Translations under genes and position numbers: made by a program
Source of the DNA: JAJYSO01 sp964586655
Lineage (GTDB): Bacteria; Bacteroidota; Bacteroidia; Flavobacteriales; Flavobacteriaceae
Direction: 5' to 3'
Length of the DNA: 64,000 nucleotides
NCBI GenBank assembly: GCA_964586655.1
Contig: CAZPGY010000001.1
Location: 124,001-188,000 of the forward strand
Notes under the pieces: model-generated
The model's input: only the letters and a program-made list of their open reading frames with translations
What the model was told of the DNA's origin: nothing
Databases searched by the model: none
In this document: in pieces, positions 26,701-33,945 of the stretch
Layout of the letters: each line of letters opens with the position of its first letter
Numbering within the stretch: position 1 is the stretch's first letter

Positions 26701-26865
26701 GAAAGCATCATTGAAAACTTTAAGGAGTATCCTGAAGTAGTTGCTGAAGCGAAACGCAATTTGCAGCGCATCAAAGCGGAAGAAGCCAAGACCAACTCTT
26801 CGGTTAAAACAACCCCGACCGGTGATACCACCAAAAAGTCCTTAGACCAAATTAAATTAAACTAA
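23800..26865 (+). CDS. Large exported TPR-repeat protein
   Basis: A 1021-residue protein built almost wholly of tetratricopeptide-like repeats after an N-terminal signal peptide (MLKKKSILSLLLLLFSLSVFAQ, cut after FAQ). Repeat units such as YFNKGYAAFKTGKKEKAKYYFNQV, YYQLGFAYYKMGNYKKAVSQFNQI and DALYQLGNTYVAENQPTKALKAY appear throughout. There is no enzyme motif. Such proteins are scaffolds, so a periplasmic assembly role is likely; the exact function is unknown. The outer-membrane barrel gene starts 16 bases downstream, and this pairing recurs in flavobacteria to my knowledge, which suggests the two products work together. Confidence 0.88.
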   Translation: MLKKKSILSLLLLLFSLSVFAQQTARYTSDYAVFEHGIKLFHQHQYTPAQHIFERLHKRTEHHNLKAKTAYYAAIAAVHLQQFDAEDRLRHFLETYPESPKRNSAYSNVAGFYFQNGQYGKALQWYEKVNENGLSGKERNEYYFNKGYAAFKTGKKEKAKYYFNQVKNNEEYGSQAKYYLGFMAYESDHYEKANTLFEGVDEKDQAQKKVSYFQSNMSFKSGNFEKAIQQAKEQLPRATRRAQSELNKIIGESYFNLKEYEKAIPYLEKYQGKRGRWSNTDYYQLGFAYYKMGNYKKAVSQFNQIIDGHDAVAQNAYYHLAECYIELGQKQRALNAFKNASEMDFNAQIKEDAALNYAKLSYDIGNNYKSVPEVLTEFLKAYPNSPAKGEIQSLLVNSYLTSKNYKKAMDLLEKSRDFVDKKVYQKVAFYRGMELYSAEKYKRAQKLFDKSLSQRKVPVYTARATYWKAECDYILGDYQRALIGYKQFMGMDAARKTPEFKAVDYNIGYAYFNQKKYKSAKAHFQDYASRHNIDPRQKNDAFLRLGDCYFALSDYWQAMEAYNKAIAQKNVDSDYAYYQKAISYGFVGKNNRKIEDLEAFINRFPKSIYRDDALYQLGNTYVAENQPTKALKAYNDIVTQMPNSRYASKAMIKRGLVYYNSGKNEKALSIFKKVAANYPKSEEAYQAIRSTRNIYVDLGRIDEYAAWVKELGYVNLSNEDIDNATYEAAENQMLDNKDQAAARAYAKYLKKFPNGLHALTAHYHLAQILYRQNDKEGAQPHYEYIVAQSRNDFTEKSLKRLSRIYLEKRNYQKAISVMTRLEDMASLQANITFAQSNLMKAYYEQKDYAKTVVYAEKVLANDKAGNQAKSDAHIFIARSAMKTGDEQKAEKAYRQVAKMAHGKLAAEAQYYDAYFKRKAGHYKASNKSVQVLANDYSGYKEFSVKGLLLMAKNFDNLGDAYQATYILESIIENFKEYPEVVAEAKRNLQRIKAEEAKTNSSVKTTPTGDTTKKSLDQIKLN

Positions 26866-26881
26866 TAGTAAAAAACCCCTA

Positions 26882-28621
26882 ATGATTGCTATGCGAGCTT
26901 TTTCATATTTAAAAAGAATCTTAACCTTGTTTTTACTCCTTTTGACAGGCGTAGTTTTCGCTCAAGAAGATACCCTTCCCGGAGGGATAGACACCCAAAA
27001 GCTGATTATTGTCAAGCCCTATTCTCCAACGGTGAGCGATGCAGTCAAACTAAAGCAGCGCCCCGATAAAGAGCCCGATTCGGCAATTGCAGAGAAGAAA
27101 AAAGTAAACTACGATATTTTTTATGTACCCGTAGCTTCTACTTTTGAACCCGAGAAAGGGCGTGCCGCCGGCGTTTCCCGTCAGCGACTCCCCAATCTGT
27201 ATGACAATTATCTCGCCTTAGGAATCGGTAATTATACCAACATATTTGCAGAGCTTTATAGCCATATCGATATTAATAAACGCCAAAACCTGAGCATAGG
27301 CCTGCAACACCACTCCTCACAAGGCGGAATAGACCAAGCCCTGCAAGACGACAAGTATTATGACACCGACCTCAATTTGGGATTCCATTCCAACGAAAGG
27401 GGATTTGTGTGGGATATCAACCTGGATTTGATGCATCAGCTCTACAATTGGTATGGCTTTTATGGAACCGATAATAGCTTTTACAGCAGTCACGACCTCA
27501 ATGTGAAGCACAATTACCTCGGCGTGGGCTTGGGTGGAAATATTAAAGTAAAACAAGGCGCTTTTGAAGGCATATCCGTCCGTTATTTCCATTTTGGAGA
27601 CGATTTTGAAAGTACGGAAAACCAAATTGTTATAGAACCCGAATTTGAATTTGCGCTTGGAGAAGAAAGCCTGTCTGCGATACTTAGCTTTGAATACCTC
27701 ACCGGAGAGTTTGCCGATTTACAGCGGTTGAGCTATGGTTATCTGCATATTGGTTTGCATCCGAGTTTTAATATTCAACGCGATAATTTTGCCTTAAATC
27801 TGGGCGCACAAGTGGTGTATTCTTCCGATATGGAAAACAGTGAACACGAAGTGCTTTTTTATCCCAAAGTCAAAGCCAGCTATCGTGTAGCAGGAGATTA
27901 CCTCACCCTCTACGCCGGAGCCAAAGGAGGCTTATTACAAAATTCTTACTACAGCTTTACCCAAGAAAATCCTTATGTGGCTCCCGGTATGGCGATTGCC
28001 CCAACCAATCGAAAATATCAAATCTATTTTGGAGCCAAAGGTAAATTTACCGATAACCTGAGCTATGACGTTCGGGCGAGTTATAAAGCAGAAGAAGGAA
28101 AGCCTTTGTTTAGAACAAGCGTTTATGATCCTGCGATTACTCGCACTCGCCCTTATTTGCATCACAATTCCTTTGGGGTGATTTATGACGATATAAAAAC
28201 CCTTTCTATTTACGGAGAATTGGGATATTCACTGACCGATAAATTGGATATTGGCGCCAATCTCAGGGTGAATAACTTTAGCGAAGATGTTGAAAAAGAA
28301 GCCTGGAATTTGCCCGGATTTGTAGCCAATTTAAACGCCGGATATAAAATTTCAAAGCAATGGGCCGTAGGAGCAGATCTCTTTTTTGTAGGCAAAAGAA
28401 ATGGCGAAATCACAACTTTGTCCAATCTCGGCGATCCTACTTATAAAACAATTAGCGTAGAGAGCTTTATTGATGCCAATCTGCGTGTAAATTATCAGCT
28501 GAACGATCAACTTGGATTTTTCCTTCGCGGAAACAATTTATTCAATGATAACTATCAGCTTTGGTATGGATATCCGGTACAAGGAATTCAGGGAATGCTG
28601 GGCTTTAGCTATCAATTTTAA
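26882..28621 (+). CDS. Outer-membrane beta-barrel protein partnered with the TPR protein
   Basis: A 579-residue exported protein. The signal sequence (about residues 1-27, ending VVFAQ) follows a start at 26882; an in-frame ATG at 26891 is equally possible. After a roughly 90-residue linker rich in Pro and charge, the rest alternates polar and aromatic residues in amphipathic strands (NLYDNYLALGIGNYTNIFAEL, LSIGLQHHSSQGG) and ends MLGFSYQF, with the terminal Phe typical of barrel proteins. Homologues are often called TonB-dependent receptor, but I see no TonB box or plug, so a porin-like or assembly barrel is a better description. It is co-transcribed with the TPR gene. Confidence 0.8.
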   Translation: MIAMRAFSYLKRILTLFLLLLTGVVFAQEDTLPGGIDTQKLIIVKPYSPTVSDAVKLKQRPDKEPDSAIAEKKKVNYDIFYVPVASTFEPEKGRAAGVSRQRLPNLYDNYLALGIGNYTNIFAELYSHIDINKRQNLSIGLQHHSSQGGIDQALQDDKYYDTDLNLGFHSNERGFVWDINLDLMHQLYNWYGFYGTDNSFYSSHDLNVKHNYLGVGLGGNIKVKQGAFEGISVRYFHFGDDFESTENQIVIEPEFEFALGEESLSAILSFEYLTGEFADLQRLSYGYLHIGLHPSFNIQRDNFALNLGAQVVYSSDMENSEHEVLFYPKVKASYRVAGDYLTLYAGAKGGLLQNSYYSFTQENPYVAPGMAIAPTNRKYQIYFGAKGKFTDNLSYDVRASYKAEEGKPLFRTSVYDPAITRTRPYLHHNSFGVIYDDIKTLSIYGELGYSLTDKLDIGANLRVNNFSEDVEKEAWNLPGFVANLNAGYKISKQWAVGADLFFVGKRNGEITTLSNLGDPTYKTISVESFIDANLRVNYQLNDQLGFFLRGNNLFNDNYQLWYGYPVQGIQGMLGFSYQF

Positions 28622-28800
28622 TACTGTGCCACTCCGGTCTTGAGCAGTGGGCAGAAGAACGCTATTTGTGGAACGCTTCTCTGCGAGATAAAATCGGTAA
28701 AATAAATGCAATGGCCCCCGCTTGTTAACGAAGAGGAGATTCGGGCAAATGGATTTTTTGTGAGGTACGAGGCCAATCATTATACAATTTAACAGTACAT

Positions 28801-29961
28801 ATGAAATCAAAAATTTTAATTATAGAGGATGAGGCGTCCATCAGACGAGTTTTAAAGAAAATTCTGACGGAAGAAAACAAAAATTATAAAGTAGAAGAAA
28901 GCGAGGACGGCTTATCGGGCATGGAAAATATCAAGTCAAAAGACTATGATTTGGTGCTTTGCGACATCAAAATGCCCAAGATGGATGGAATGGAGGTTTT
29001 GGAGGCAACCATGAAAATCAAACCCGAGATTCCCGTTGTGATGATATCGGGACACGGCGATTTAGAAACGGCTGTAGCGTGTATGAAAATGGGAGCGTAT
29101 GACTATATTGCCAAGCCCCCGGATTTAAACCGCCTGCTCAATACCGTGCGCAATGCTCTTGATCGTAAAAAGATTGTCTCTGAAAATAAACGGCTCAAGA
29201 AAAAGGTGAGTAAAAAATATACGATGGTTGGCGATTCGCCTCAGCTGGAAGAGATTAAAGACCTCATCGAAAAGGTGGCTGCTACAGAAGCCCGAGTTTT
29301 GATTACCGGTGCCAACGGAACCGGAAAAGAGCTGGTAGCCCACTGGCTGCACGAAAAGAGTGAACGAGCCAAAGGTCCTATGATAGAGGTCAACTGCGCT
29401 GCCATTCCGCCCGAACTTATCGAAAGTGAGCTTTTTGGCCATGTGAAAGGCGCCTTTACTTCAGCCAATAAAGATCGGGCAGGAAAATTTGAGAATGCTG
29501 ATGGTGGAACAATTTTCCTCGATGAGATTGGCGACATGAGCCTGTCGGCACAAGCCAAAGTTTTGCGCGTCCTTGAAGAGCGTAAGATTCAACGAGTGGG
29601 AAGCAGTAAGACCAAAAAGATTGACGTGCGGGTGCTTGCAGCCACCAACAAAGACCTTAAAAAGGAAATTGAAAATAAGAAGTTTAGAGAAGATCTCTAT
29701 CACCGGTTGGCCGTGATTCTTATTGAAGTCCCCAAGCTCAGTGAACGCCGTGAAGATATTCCGCTTTTGATTGAATATTTCTCCAAAAAAATTGCAGAGG
29801 AACAAGGGATAGCCCCCAAAGAATTTACCAAAGAAGCCATTACTTACTTGAAGAAGCAAGAGTGGCATGGTAATATTCGCGAATTGCGCAATGTAATTGA
29901 ACGCTTGATTATCCTCGGGAAAGACAAAGTAGATAAAAAGGATGTCAACCGCTACGTATGA
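28801..29961 (+). CDS. NtrC-type response regulator lacking a DNA-binding domain
   Basis: A 386-residue protein with an N-terminal receiver (acceptor D55 in LVLCDIKMPKMDG) and an AAA+ sigma-54 activator domain: Walker A GANGTGKE (170-177), the sigma-54-contact loop GAFTSA (217-222, normally GAFTGA), Walker B TIFLDE (237-242) and the R-finger region FREDLYHRLAVI. It stops at VIERLIILGKDKVDKKDVNRYV, where the Fis-like helix-turn-helix would begin. To my knowledge this short form with GAFTSA is usual for this flavobacterial group, so it is probably not a truncation. It may activate sigma-54 from solution or have another target. No cognate kinase is adjacent. Confidence 0.9.
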   Translation: MKSKILIIEDEASIRRVLKKILTEENKNYKVEESEDGLSGMENIKSKDYDLVLCDIKMPKMDGMEVLEATMKIKPEIPVVMISGHGDLETAVACMKMGAYDYIAKPPDLNRLLNTVRNALDRKKIVSENKRLKKKVSKKYTMVGDSPQLEEIKDLIEKVAATEARVLITGANGTGKELVAHWLHEKSERAKGPMIEVNCAAIPPELIESELFGHVKGAFTSANKDRAGKFENADGGTIFLDEIGDMSLSAQAKVLRVLEERKIQRVGSSKTKKIDVRVLAATNKDLKKEIENKKFREDLYHRLAVILIEVPKLSERREDIPLLIEYFSKKIAEEQGIAPKEFTKEAITYLKKQEWHGNIRELRNVIERLIILGKDKVDKKDVNRYV

Positions 29962-30015
29962 GGCCGTTTACTCATCGCTGTGCAAGGGAAGGGATGCGGT
30001 GTAAGAAGAGGGGAA

Positions 30016-30609
30016 TCATTTCTTTTTTTGTGCGCTCTCCGGAAGGTATCGCATAAACCACATGGTTCCGCCACCGGGTTGTTTCCAAGTGTGGAATATT
30101 TCAAATTTATAGCGGCGATAAACGATAGCATTGGTTTTTAGGCGAGTTTCGGCATAAAGGGGGAGACCGGTTTCTTCACTAATCCGTAAAAGCTCATCTT
30201 TCATGTGTGCTGCGGTCTGTTTTTCTGCACCGCGACCCTCGCTAACAATTCCCCAAAACCAGCAATAGAGATAATCACCTTCTTTGGGGCGTTGTTTTTT
30301 AATATAATTCTGATGCTTTAAAATTTTTAAAGCATTTTTCACTCCCGTAACATGGCGAACCAGTTTGAGTTCACTCCATATTTCATTCCAAAAATCCTTG
30401 TCTTTTGCATTGGTTTTAAAAAGAATAGCAATCCCCAATCCATCCGGAGAGAGAATCAAGGCGTCTTTGGCAATCGCCTTTTCAACCATATGGGTCGCTA
30501 AGTAGACAAACCGCTGATCGCGGTTTTCTCCTTTTTTGACGATGTCCTGAGCTGAAGGGGTTTCCTTGAGAACATCGGCAACACGACGAATGATAAGCTT
30601 TTTATCCAA
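30016..30609 (-). CDS. GNAT-like acyltransferase
   Basis: A 197-residue soluble protein whose C-terminal half has the GNAT pattern: LLRISEETGLPLYAETRLKTNAIVYRRYKFEIFHTWKQPGG, in which the TNAIVYRRYKFE segment corresponds to the terminal GNAT motif (N-x3-Y-x-x-x-GF). The N-terminal part (KKLIIRRVADVLKETPSAQDIV) resembles the usual strand-helix start. No substrate can be named. It is transcribed away from the palindromic element at 30683-30838. Moderate confidence for the family, low for function. Confidence 0.65.
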   Translation of the reverse strand: MDKKLIIRRVADVLKETPSAQDIVKKGENRDQRFVYLATHMVEKAIAKDALILSPDGLGIAILFKTNAKDKDFWNEIWSELKLVRHVTGVKNALKILKHQNYIKKQRPKEGDYLYCWFWGIVSEGRGAEKQTAAHMKDELLRISEETGLPLYAETRLKTNAIVYRRYKFEIFHTWKQPGGGTMWFMRYLPESAQKKK

Positions 30610-30964
30610 AAGTAAAGTGGGTTTATAAAAAAGTGTTTTTGGAACAGACCAAATACAGTTTTTATTGATCGTAAATTTAAGTAATAGCGCCCATTAAACT
30701 CTTAGCACTGAAGCAAAAAATAGAATTTCGTTCCCGAATAAGATTCCTTTATGCGGCATAGCCGCAGCTATAGCGTTTAAGGAAAAGGCAAAATACGAAA
30801 AAATATTTTACGTAATAGAAAGCTTAAATGAGCCTATTAAACTGCAAAAATACAAATATCACTTTATTTGCGCAAATTAAAAAAAGGAGTCTCAAAAACG
30901 TACAGCTCCCCAAAGCCACGTTTTTAAGACCAATTTTATTTATTGAATATTGGGCTATTTAGTA
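30610..30964. other. Intergenic region with a 156-bp palindrome and deletion copy of the 1.2-kb element
   Basis: No gene. It contains the palindrome 30683-30838, then CCAATTTTATTTATT (30930-30944) joined directly to the 21-base sequence 30945-30965, the two ends of the 1191-1349 element fused without the middle. Confidence 0.65.
30683..30838. repeat. 156-bp palindromic element with central hairpin
   Basis: Left arm AATAGCGCCCATTAAACTC and right arm AAAGCTTAAATGAGCCTATT are inverted relatives. The centre is a perfect hairpin TGCGGC-ATA-GCCGCA (752-757 with 761-766 of 30,000). The right arm motif also occurs at 10462 and 57305. Same design and nearly the same length as the element at 1191-1349. 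Confidence 0.65.
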
Positions 30965-30965
30965 T
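30930..30965. repeat. Fused ends of the 1.2-kb palindromic element
   Basis: 15 bases identical to 1193-1207 and 21 bases identical to 1317-1337 are joined here without the 109 bases between them. This looks like an internal-deletion copy. It runs up to the stop codon of the next gene. Confidence 0.65.
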
Positions 30966-31216
30966 TACCGATCAATTGACCCCATTACCTTTTTGGCAAA
31001 AGCATTGGCAGCATCAATTTCGCGCATGCCTTCGTCTTCAACCAGTCGATGAACTTCAATGGCACCAAAAATGTTGGTCAACAGTTCCCCCACCACGTCC
31101 ATTTCTTCTTCAGAAACCGAGCGATGTTCTGAAAAAGATTCCAAGACCTCCGCAGCGTTTTTGAGTTGGGTTTCGTCGTTGTTCTTTTGCAGGTGTCTAA
31201 TTATTGGCAACTTCAT
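30965..31216 (-). CDS. Small conserved protein next to thioredoxin (DUF6952-like)
   Basis: An 83-residue, acidic, helical protein with no catalytic motif. Its start lies inside the thioredoxin gene: the two frames overlap by 20 bases (31197-31216), which implies translational coupling. I recall this family beside thioredoxin in flavobacteria, but its function is not known to me; the pairing suggests a redox-linked role. The mostly helical pattern is MKLPIIRHLQKNNDETQLKN, then a long amphipathic run ending in FAKKVMGSIDR. Its stop codon touches the repeat at 30945-30965. Confidence 0.75.
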   Translation of the reverse strand: MKLPIIRHLQKNNDETQLKNAAEVLESFSEHRSVSEEEMDVVGELLTNIFGAIEVHRLVEDEGMREIDAANAFAKKVMGSIDR

Positions 31217-31511
31217 CGACTATGTTTTTTAGGGATTCAAACTTATTGGTTTGCACTTGATTGACAAATTTACCTCCTTTAAAGGTGGCAAAGGTGGGCA
31301 AATTATCTACAGTTGCCATCTTTCGAGACTCGGGAAATTTTTCGGCATCAACCAGTACAAATTCCATGTCCTCATGTTCGCGAGACAATTTTTTAAACTT
31401 GGGTTTCATCAAACGGCAGTTTCCACACCAGGTGGCCATAAACTGAACGACTACCGTATCGTGTGCAGCAACTACTTCTGCTAAGTTGTCTTGTTCTAAA
31501 ATATTAGCCAT
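31197..31511 (-). CDS. Thioredoxin-family protein with CGNC active site
   Basis: A 104-residue single-domain thioredoxin fold, cytosolic. The active site is WCGNC (C29 and C32) in VVQFMATWCGNCRLMKPKFKKL, whereas classical thioredoxin has CGPC. The cis-proline region is NLPTFATFKGGKFV. The Asn in the active site points to a specialised, perhaps more oxidising, family member. It overlaps the downstream small gene by 20 bases and lies 145 bases from the peroxiredoxin gene on the same strand, so it may reduce that peroxiredoxin. Confidence 0.92.
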   Translation of the reverse strand: MANILEQDNLAEVVAAHDTVVVQFMATWCGNCRLMKPKFKKLSREHEDMEFVLVDAEKFPESRKMATVDNLPTFATFKGGKFVNQVQTNKFESLKNIVDEVANN

Positions 31512-31534
31512 AATAATTCGATTTATTGTTTTTG

Positions 31535-31564
31535 TACCAAACTGATTTGTAAGTCATTTTGGTA
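31535..31564. repeat. 30-bp palindrome with TACCAAA/TTTGGTA ends
   Basis: TACCAAACTGATTTG and the reverse complement of the other half agree at most positions. It lies between the thioredoxin start and the peroxiredoxin terminator. It resembles just the ends of the larger elements. Confidence 0.45.
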
Positions 31565-31592
31565 TTAATTTTATTTTGAACGGTTTATAAGA

Positions 31593-31622
31593 AGCTGACA
31601 GGTTCTTGAAAACCCGTCAGCT
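31593..31622 (-). terminator. Terminator-like hairpin after the peroxiredoxin gene
   Basis: 10-bp stem (31593-31602 with 31613-31622, one G-T wobble on the minus strand), 10-base loop, then only a weak T-rich stretch. Confidence 0.55.
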
Positions 31623-31655
31623 CTGTGCATAATGACTATAAAACCTAAAACAGGT

Positions 31656-32294
31656 TTAGTTGGCAGACAAATAAGTGGATACTCCCTTGCTGTCGGCCTT
31701 CATAGCGTCCTTGCCTTCTTCCCAGTTGGCCGGGCATACCTCACCGTGCTTTTGAACGTGGGTATATGCGTCAATCATGCGTAAAAACTCTTGAACATTA
31801 CGTCCCAAAGGCATGTCATTGATGCTTTCATGAAAAACCTTGCCTTCCTCATCAATCAAGTAGGTTGCGCGATAAGTCACATTGTCGCCTTTGACCAGGA
31901 TATCTCCGGTTTCTTCATCAAAAACCTCTTCAGAAATATCTAAGATTCCCAAACGGTTACTCAAATTACGGTTCGAATCGGCTAAAATAGGGTAAGTTAC
32001 TCCTTCAATACCGCCGTGATCTTTGGGGGTGTTCAACCAGGCGAAGTGCACCTCAGGCGTGTCACAAGAGGCACCGATAACCAGGGTGTTGCGATCTTCA
32101 AATTCTTTGAGCGCTTTTTGAAAGGCATGCAGCTCAGTGGGGCAGACATAGGTAAAGTCTTTAGGATACCAGAACAAAACTACTTTTTGGTTGTTTTTTC
32201 GGGCTTCCTCCAAAATGTTTACTTTAAAAGTGTCGCCCATTTCGTTCATGGCATCTACTTCCATATTGGGAAATTGTTTTCCGACTAATGTCAT
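31656..32294 (-). CDS. 2-Cys peroxiredoxin (AhpC/Prx1-like)
   Basis: Reduces hydrogen peroxide and organic peroxides; cytosolic. The peroxidatic cysteine is C51 in YPKDFTYVCPTELHAF, and the resolving cysteine is C187 in GEVCPANWEEG, so this is a typical 2-Cys enzyme. The length of 212 residues is usual. It has a consensus promoter directly upstream and a hairpin behind it, hence its own transcript. The adjacent thioredoxin-like protein is a natural reductant. No AhpF is seen. Confidence 0.95.
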   Translation of the reverse strand: MTLVGKQFPNMEVDAMNEMGDTFKVNILEEARKNNQKVVLFWYPKDFTYVCPTELHAFQKALKEFEDRNTLVIGASCDTPEVHFAWLNTPKDHGGIEGVTYPILADSNRNLSNRLGILDISEEVFDEETGDILVKGDNVTYRATYLIDEEGKVFHESINDMPLGRNVQEFLRMIDAYTHVQKHGEVCPANWEEGKDAMKADSKGVSTYLSAN

Positions 32295-32337
32295 AATCTG
32301 TTGTATTTTTAGGGTTATTAAATTCTTTTTACACCGA

Positions 32338-32367
32338 CAAAATTAAGCCTTGAATCTTATAAAACAA
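32338..32367 (-). promoter_or_regulatory. Peroxiredoxin promoter
   Basis: On the minus strand TTG, exactly 19 bases, TAATTTTG. This is a full match to the Bacteroidota consensus, 43 bases before the start codon. Confidence 0.8.
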
Positions 32368-32567
32368 TTGTTTTTGACTTGTTATTATTGATAGGGGAAT
32401 TGATTTTGTCTATGGTGTGTAAAGTACTGAGAATCGCGGTTTCGCAAGTCGATCAAAAATTTCATATCCCCCCCTTCTAAAATATGACAAAAGAGAAGTG
32501 ACAAGGCCATTTTAAAATGCTTAAGACCAAATGATTTTATTATCTTTCCGCCCCAAAATGGATTCTT

Positions 32568-33809
32568 ATGACGACCTTGTTTAAAAACATCAAAGAACTT
32601 TTACAAATTCGTCCCGAAGGCACCCAATGTCTTTCCGGGGCAGAGATGAAAACCTTGCCAACCCTCAAAAATGCCTGGCTGTGGGTGAAAGAGGGTAAGA
32701 TTGAAGATTTTGGCGAAATGCAAACCTGTCCTCAGGTTGAAGCAGACCAAACGATTGATGCCACCGGAAGGATTATGCTGCCCACTTGGATTGATTCCCA
32801 TACCCATTTGGTTTATGCCGGAAACCGGGAGCAAGAGTTTGTTGATCGCATCAACGGATTGACTTACGCCGAGATTGCCAATCGCGGTGGTGGAATTCCC
32901 AACAGTGCCCAAAAACTGCAAAACACGGCAGAGGAGGAGCTTTACCGACAAACGGAAGCCCGCCTCAAGGAAGTAATGCAGCTCGGTACCGGTGCCATAG
33001 AAATCAAATCGGGCTATGGCCTGACTACTGAAGCAGAATTAAAAATGTTACGGGTCATCAAAAAATTAAAAACCAATTATAAACTCCCCATAAAATCAAC
33101 TTTTCTCGGCTTGCATGCGCTCCCTCCGGAATTTAAAAAAGATCGAAAGGCTTATGTCGATAAGGTGCTTCAGGAGATGCTGCCCCGGGTGGCAGAAGAA
33201 GAATTGGCCGATTATGTCGATATCTTTTGCGAAGACGGCTATTTTACGGTGGAGGACACGCATAAAATATTGGAAGCCGGTGAAAAATACGGTCTGCGCG
33301 GAAAAATTCATGTCAATCAATTTAAAGCCATTGGCGGGGTGCAAGCCGGAGTGGATCACCACGCCCTGAGTGTAGATCACCTGGAAGTAATGACCGATGC
33401 CGATATCGAAGCCCTGAAAAATACGGCTACAATGCCGGTAGCCCTGCCGTCTTGTTCCTTGTTTTTGAGCATTCCCTATACCCCGGCTCGGCAGCTGATT
33501 GACGCCGGATTGCCTTTGGCACTGGCCACCGATTATAATCCCGGCAGCACCCCGAGTGGAAACATGAACCTGGTGGTTTCACTGGCCTGTATCAAAATGA
33601 ACATGAACCCCGAGGAAGCCATCAATGCCGCGACGGTCAACGCCGCCTATGCCATGGAGCTAAGTGACACCCACGGCAGCATCACCAAAGGGAAAATGGC
33701 CAACTTGATGATGACCAAACCCATTCCTTCGTATGGTTTTTTACCCTATGCTTTTGGGAGTAATAACATTGAAACCGTGTTTATCGAAGGAGAGGAGTTG
33801 AAGCGATAG
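32568..33809 (+). CDS. hutI: Imidazolonepropionase
   Basis: Third enzyme of histidine degradation, hydrolysing 4-imidazolone-5-propanoate to N-formimidoylglutamate. Metal-dependent amidohydrolase fold, 413 residues. Visible: the metal motif DSHTHLVYAGNREQEF, the region GAIEIKSGYGLTTEAELKMLRVIK, the metal His in KIHVNQFKAIGG, and ALATDYNPGSTPSGNMN with the conserved Asp. The hutG-like gene lies 136 bases downstream, giving the last two steps. hutH and hutU are not in the window. Confidence 0.96.
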   Translation: MTTLFKNIKELLQIRPEGTQCLSGAEMKTLPTLKNAWLWVKEGKIEDFGEMQTCPQVEADQTIDATGRIMLPTWIDSHTHLVYAGNREQEFVDRINGLTYAEIANRGGGIPNSAQKLQNTAEEELYRQTEARLKEVMQLGTGAIEIKSGYGLTTEAELKMLRVIKKLKTNYKLPIKSTFLGLHALPPEFKKDRKAYVDKVLQEMLPRVAEEELADYVDIFCEDGYFTVEDTHKILEAGEKYGLRGKIHVNQFKAIGGVQAGVDHHALSVDHLEVMTDADIEALKNTATMPVALPSCSLFLSIPYTPARQLIDAGLPLALATDYNPGSTPSGNMNLVVSLACIKMNMNPEEAINAATVNAAYAMELSDTHGSITKGKMANLMMTKPIPSYGFLPYAFGSNNIETVFIEGEELKR

Positions 33810-33945
33810 GGTAAGAAAGATTGCTTCTTGCCCCTAATCTTATCGTGCGGAACACACAAAATAATGCGCTATAACGACGCATTTATTGTATATTAATAAT
33901 CACTTCCGTATAAGATCACTTTTTGATGACAAACAAATTTTACCA

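Noticed and set aside
28801..29961. Frameshift or truncation of the NtrC-type regulator
   Set aside because: The end is clean, and the sequence after the stop shows no Fis-like frame; the short form seems normal for this group.
30683..30965. Insertion sequence
   Set aside because: No transposase frame; only palindromic and deleted non-coding elements.
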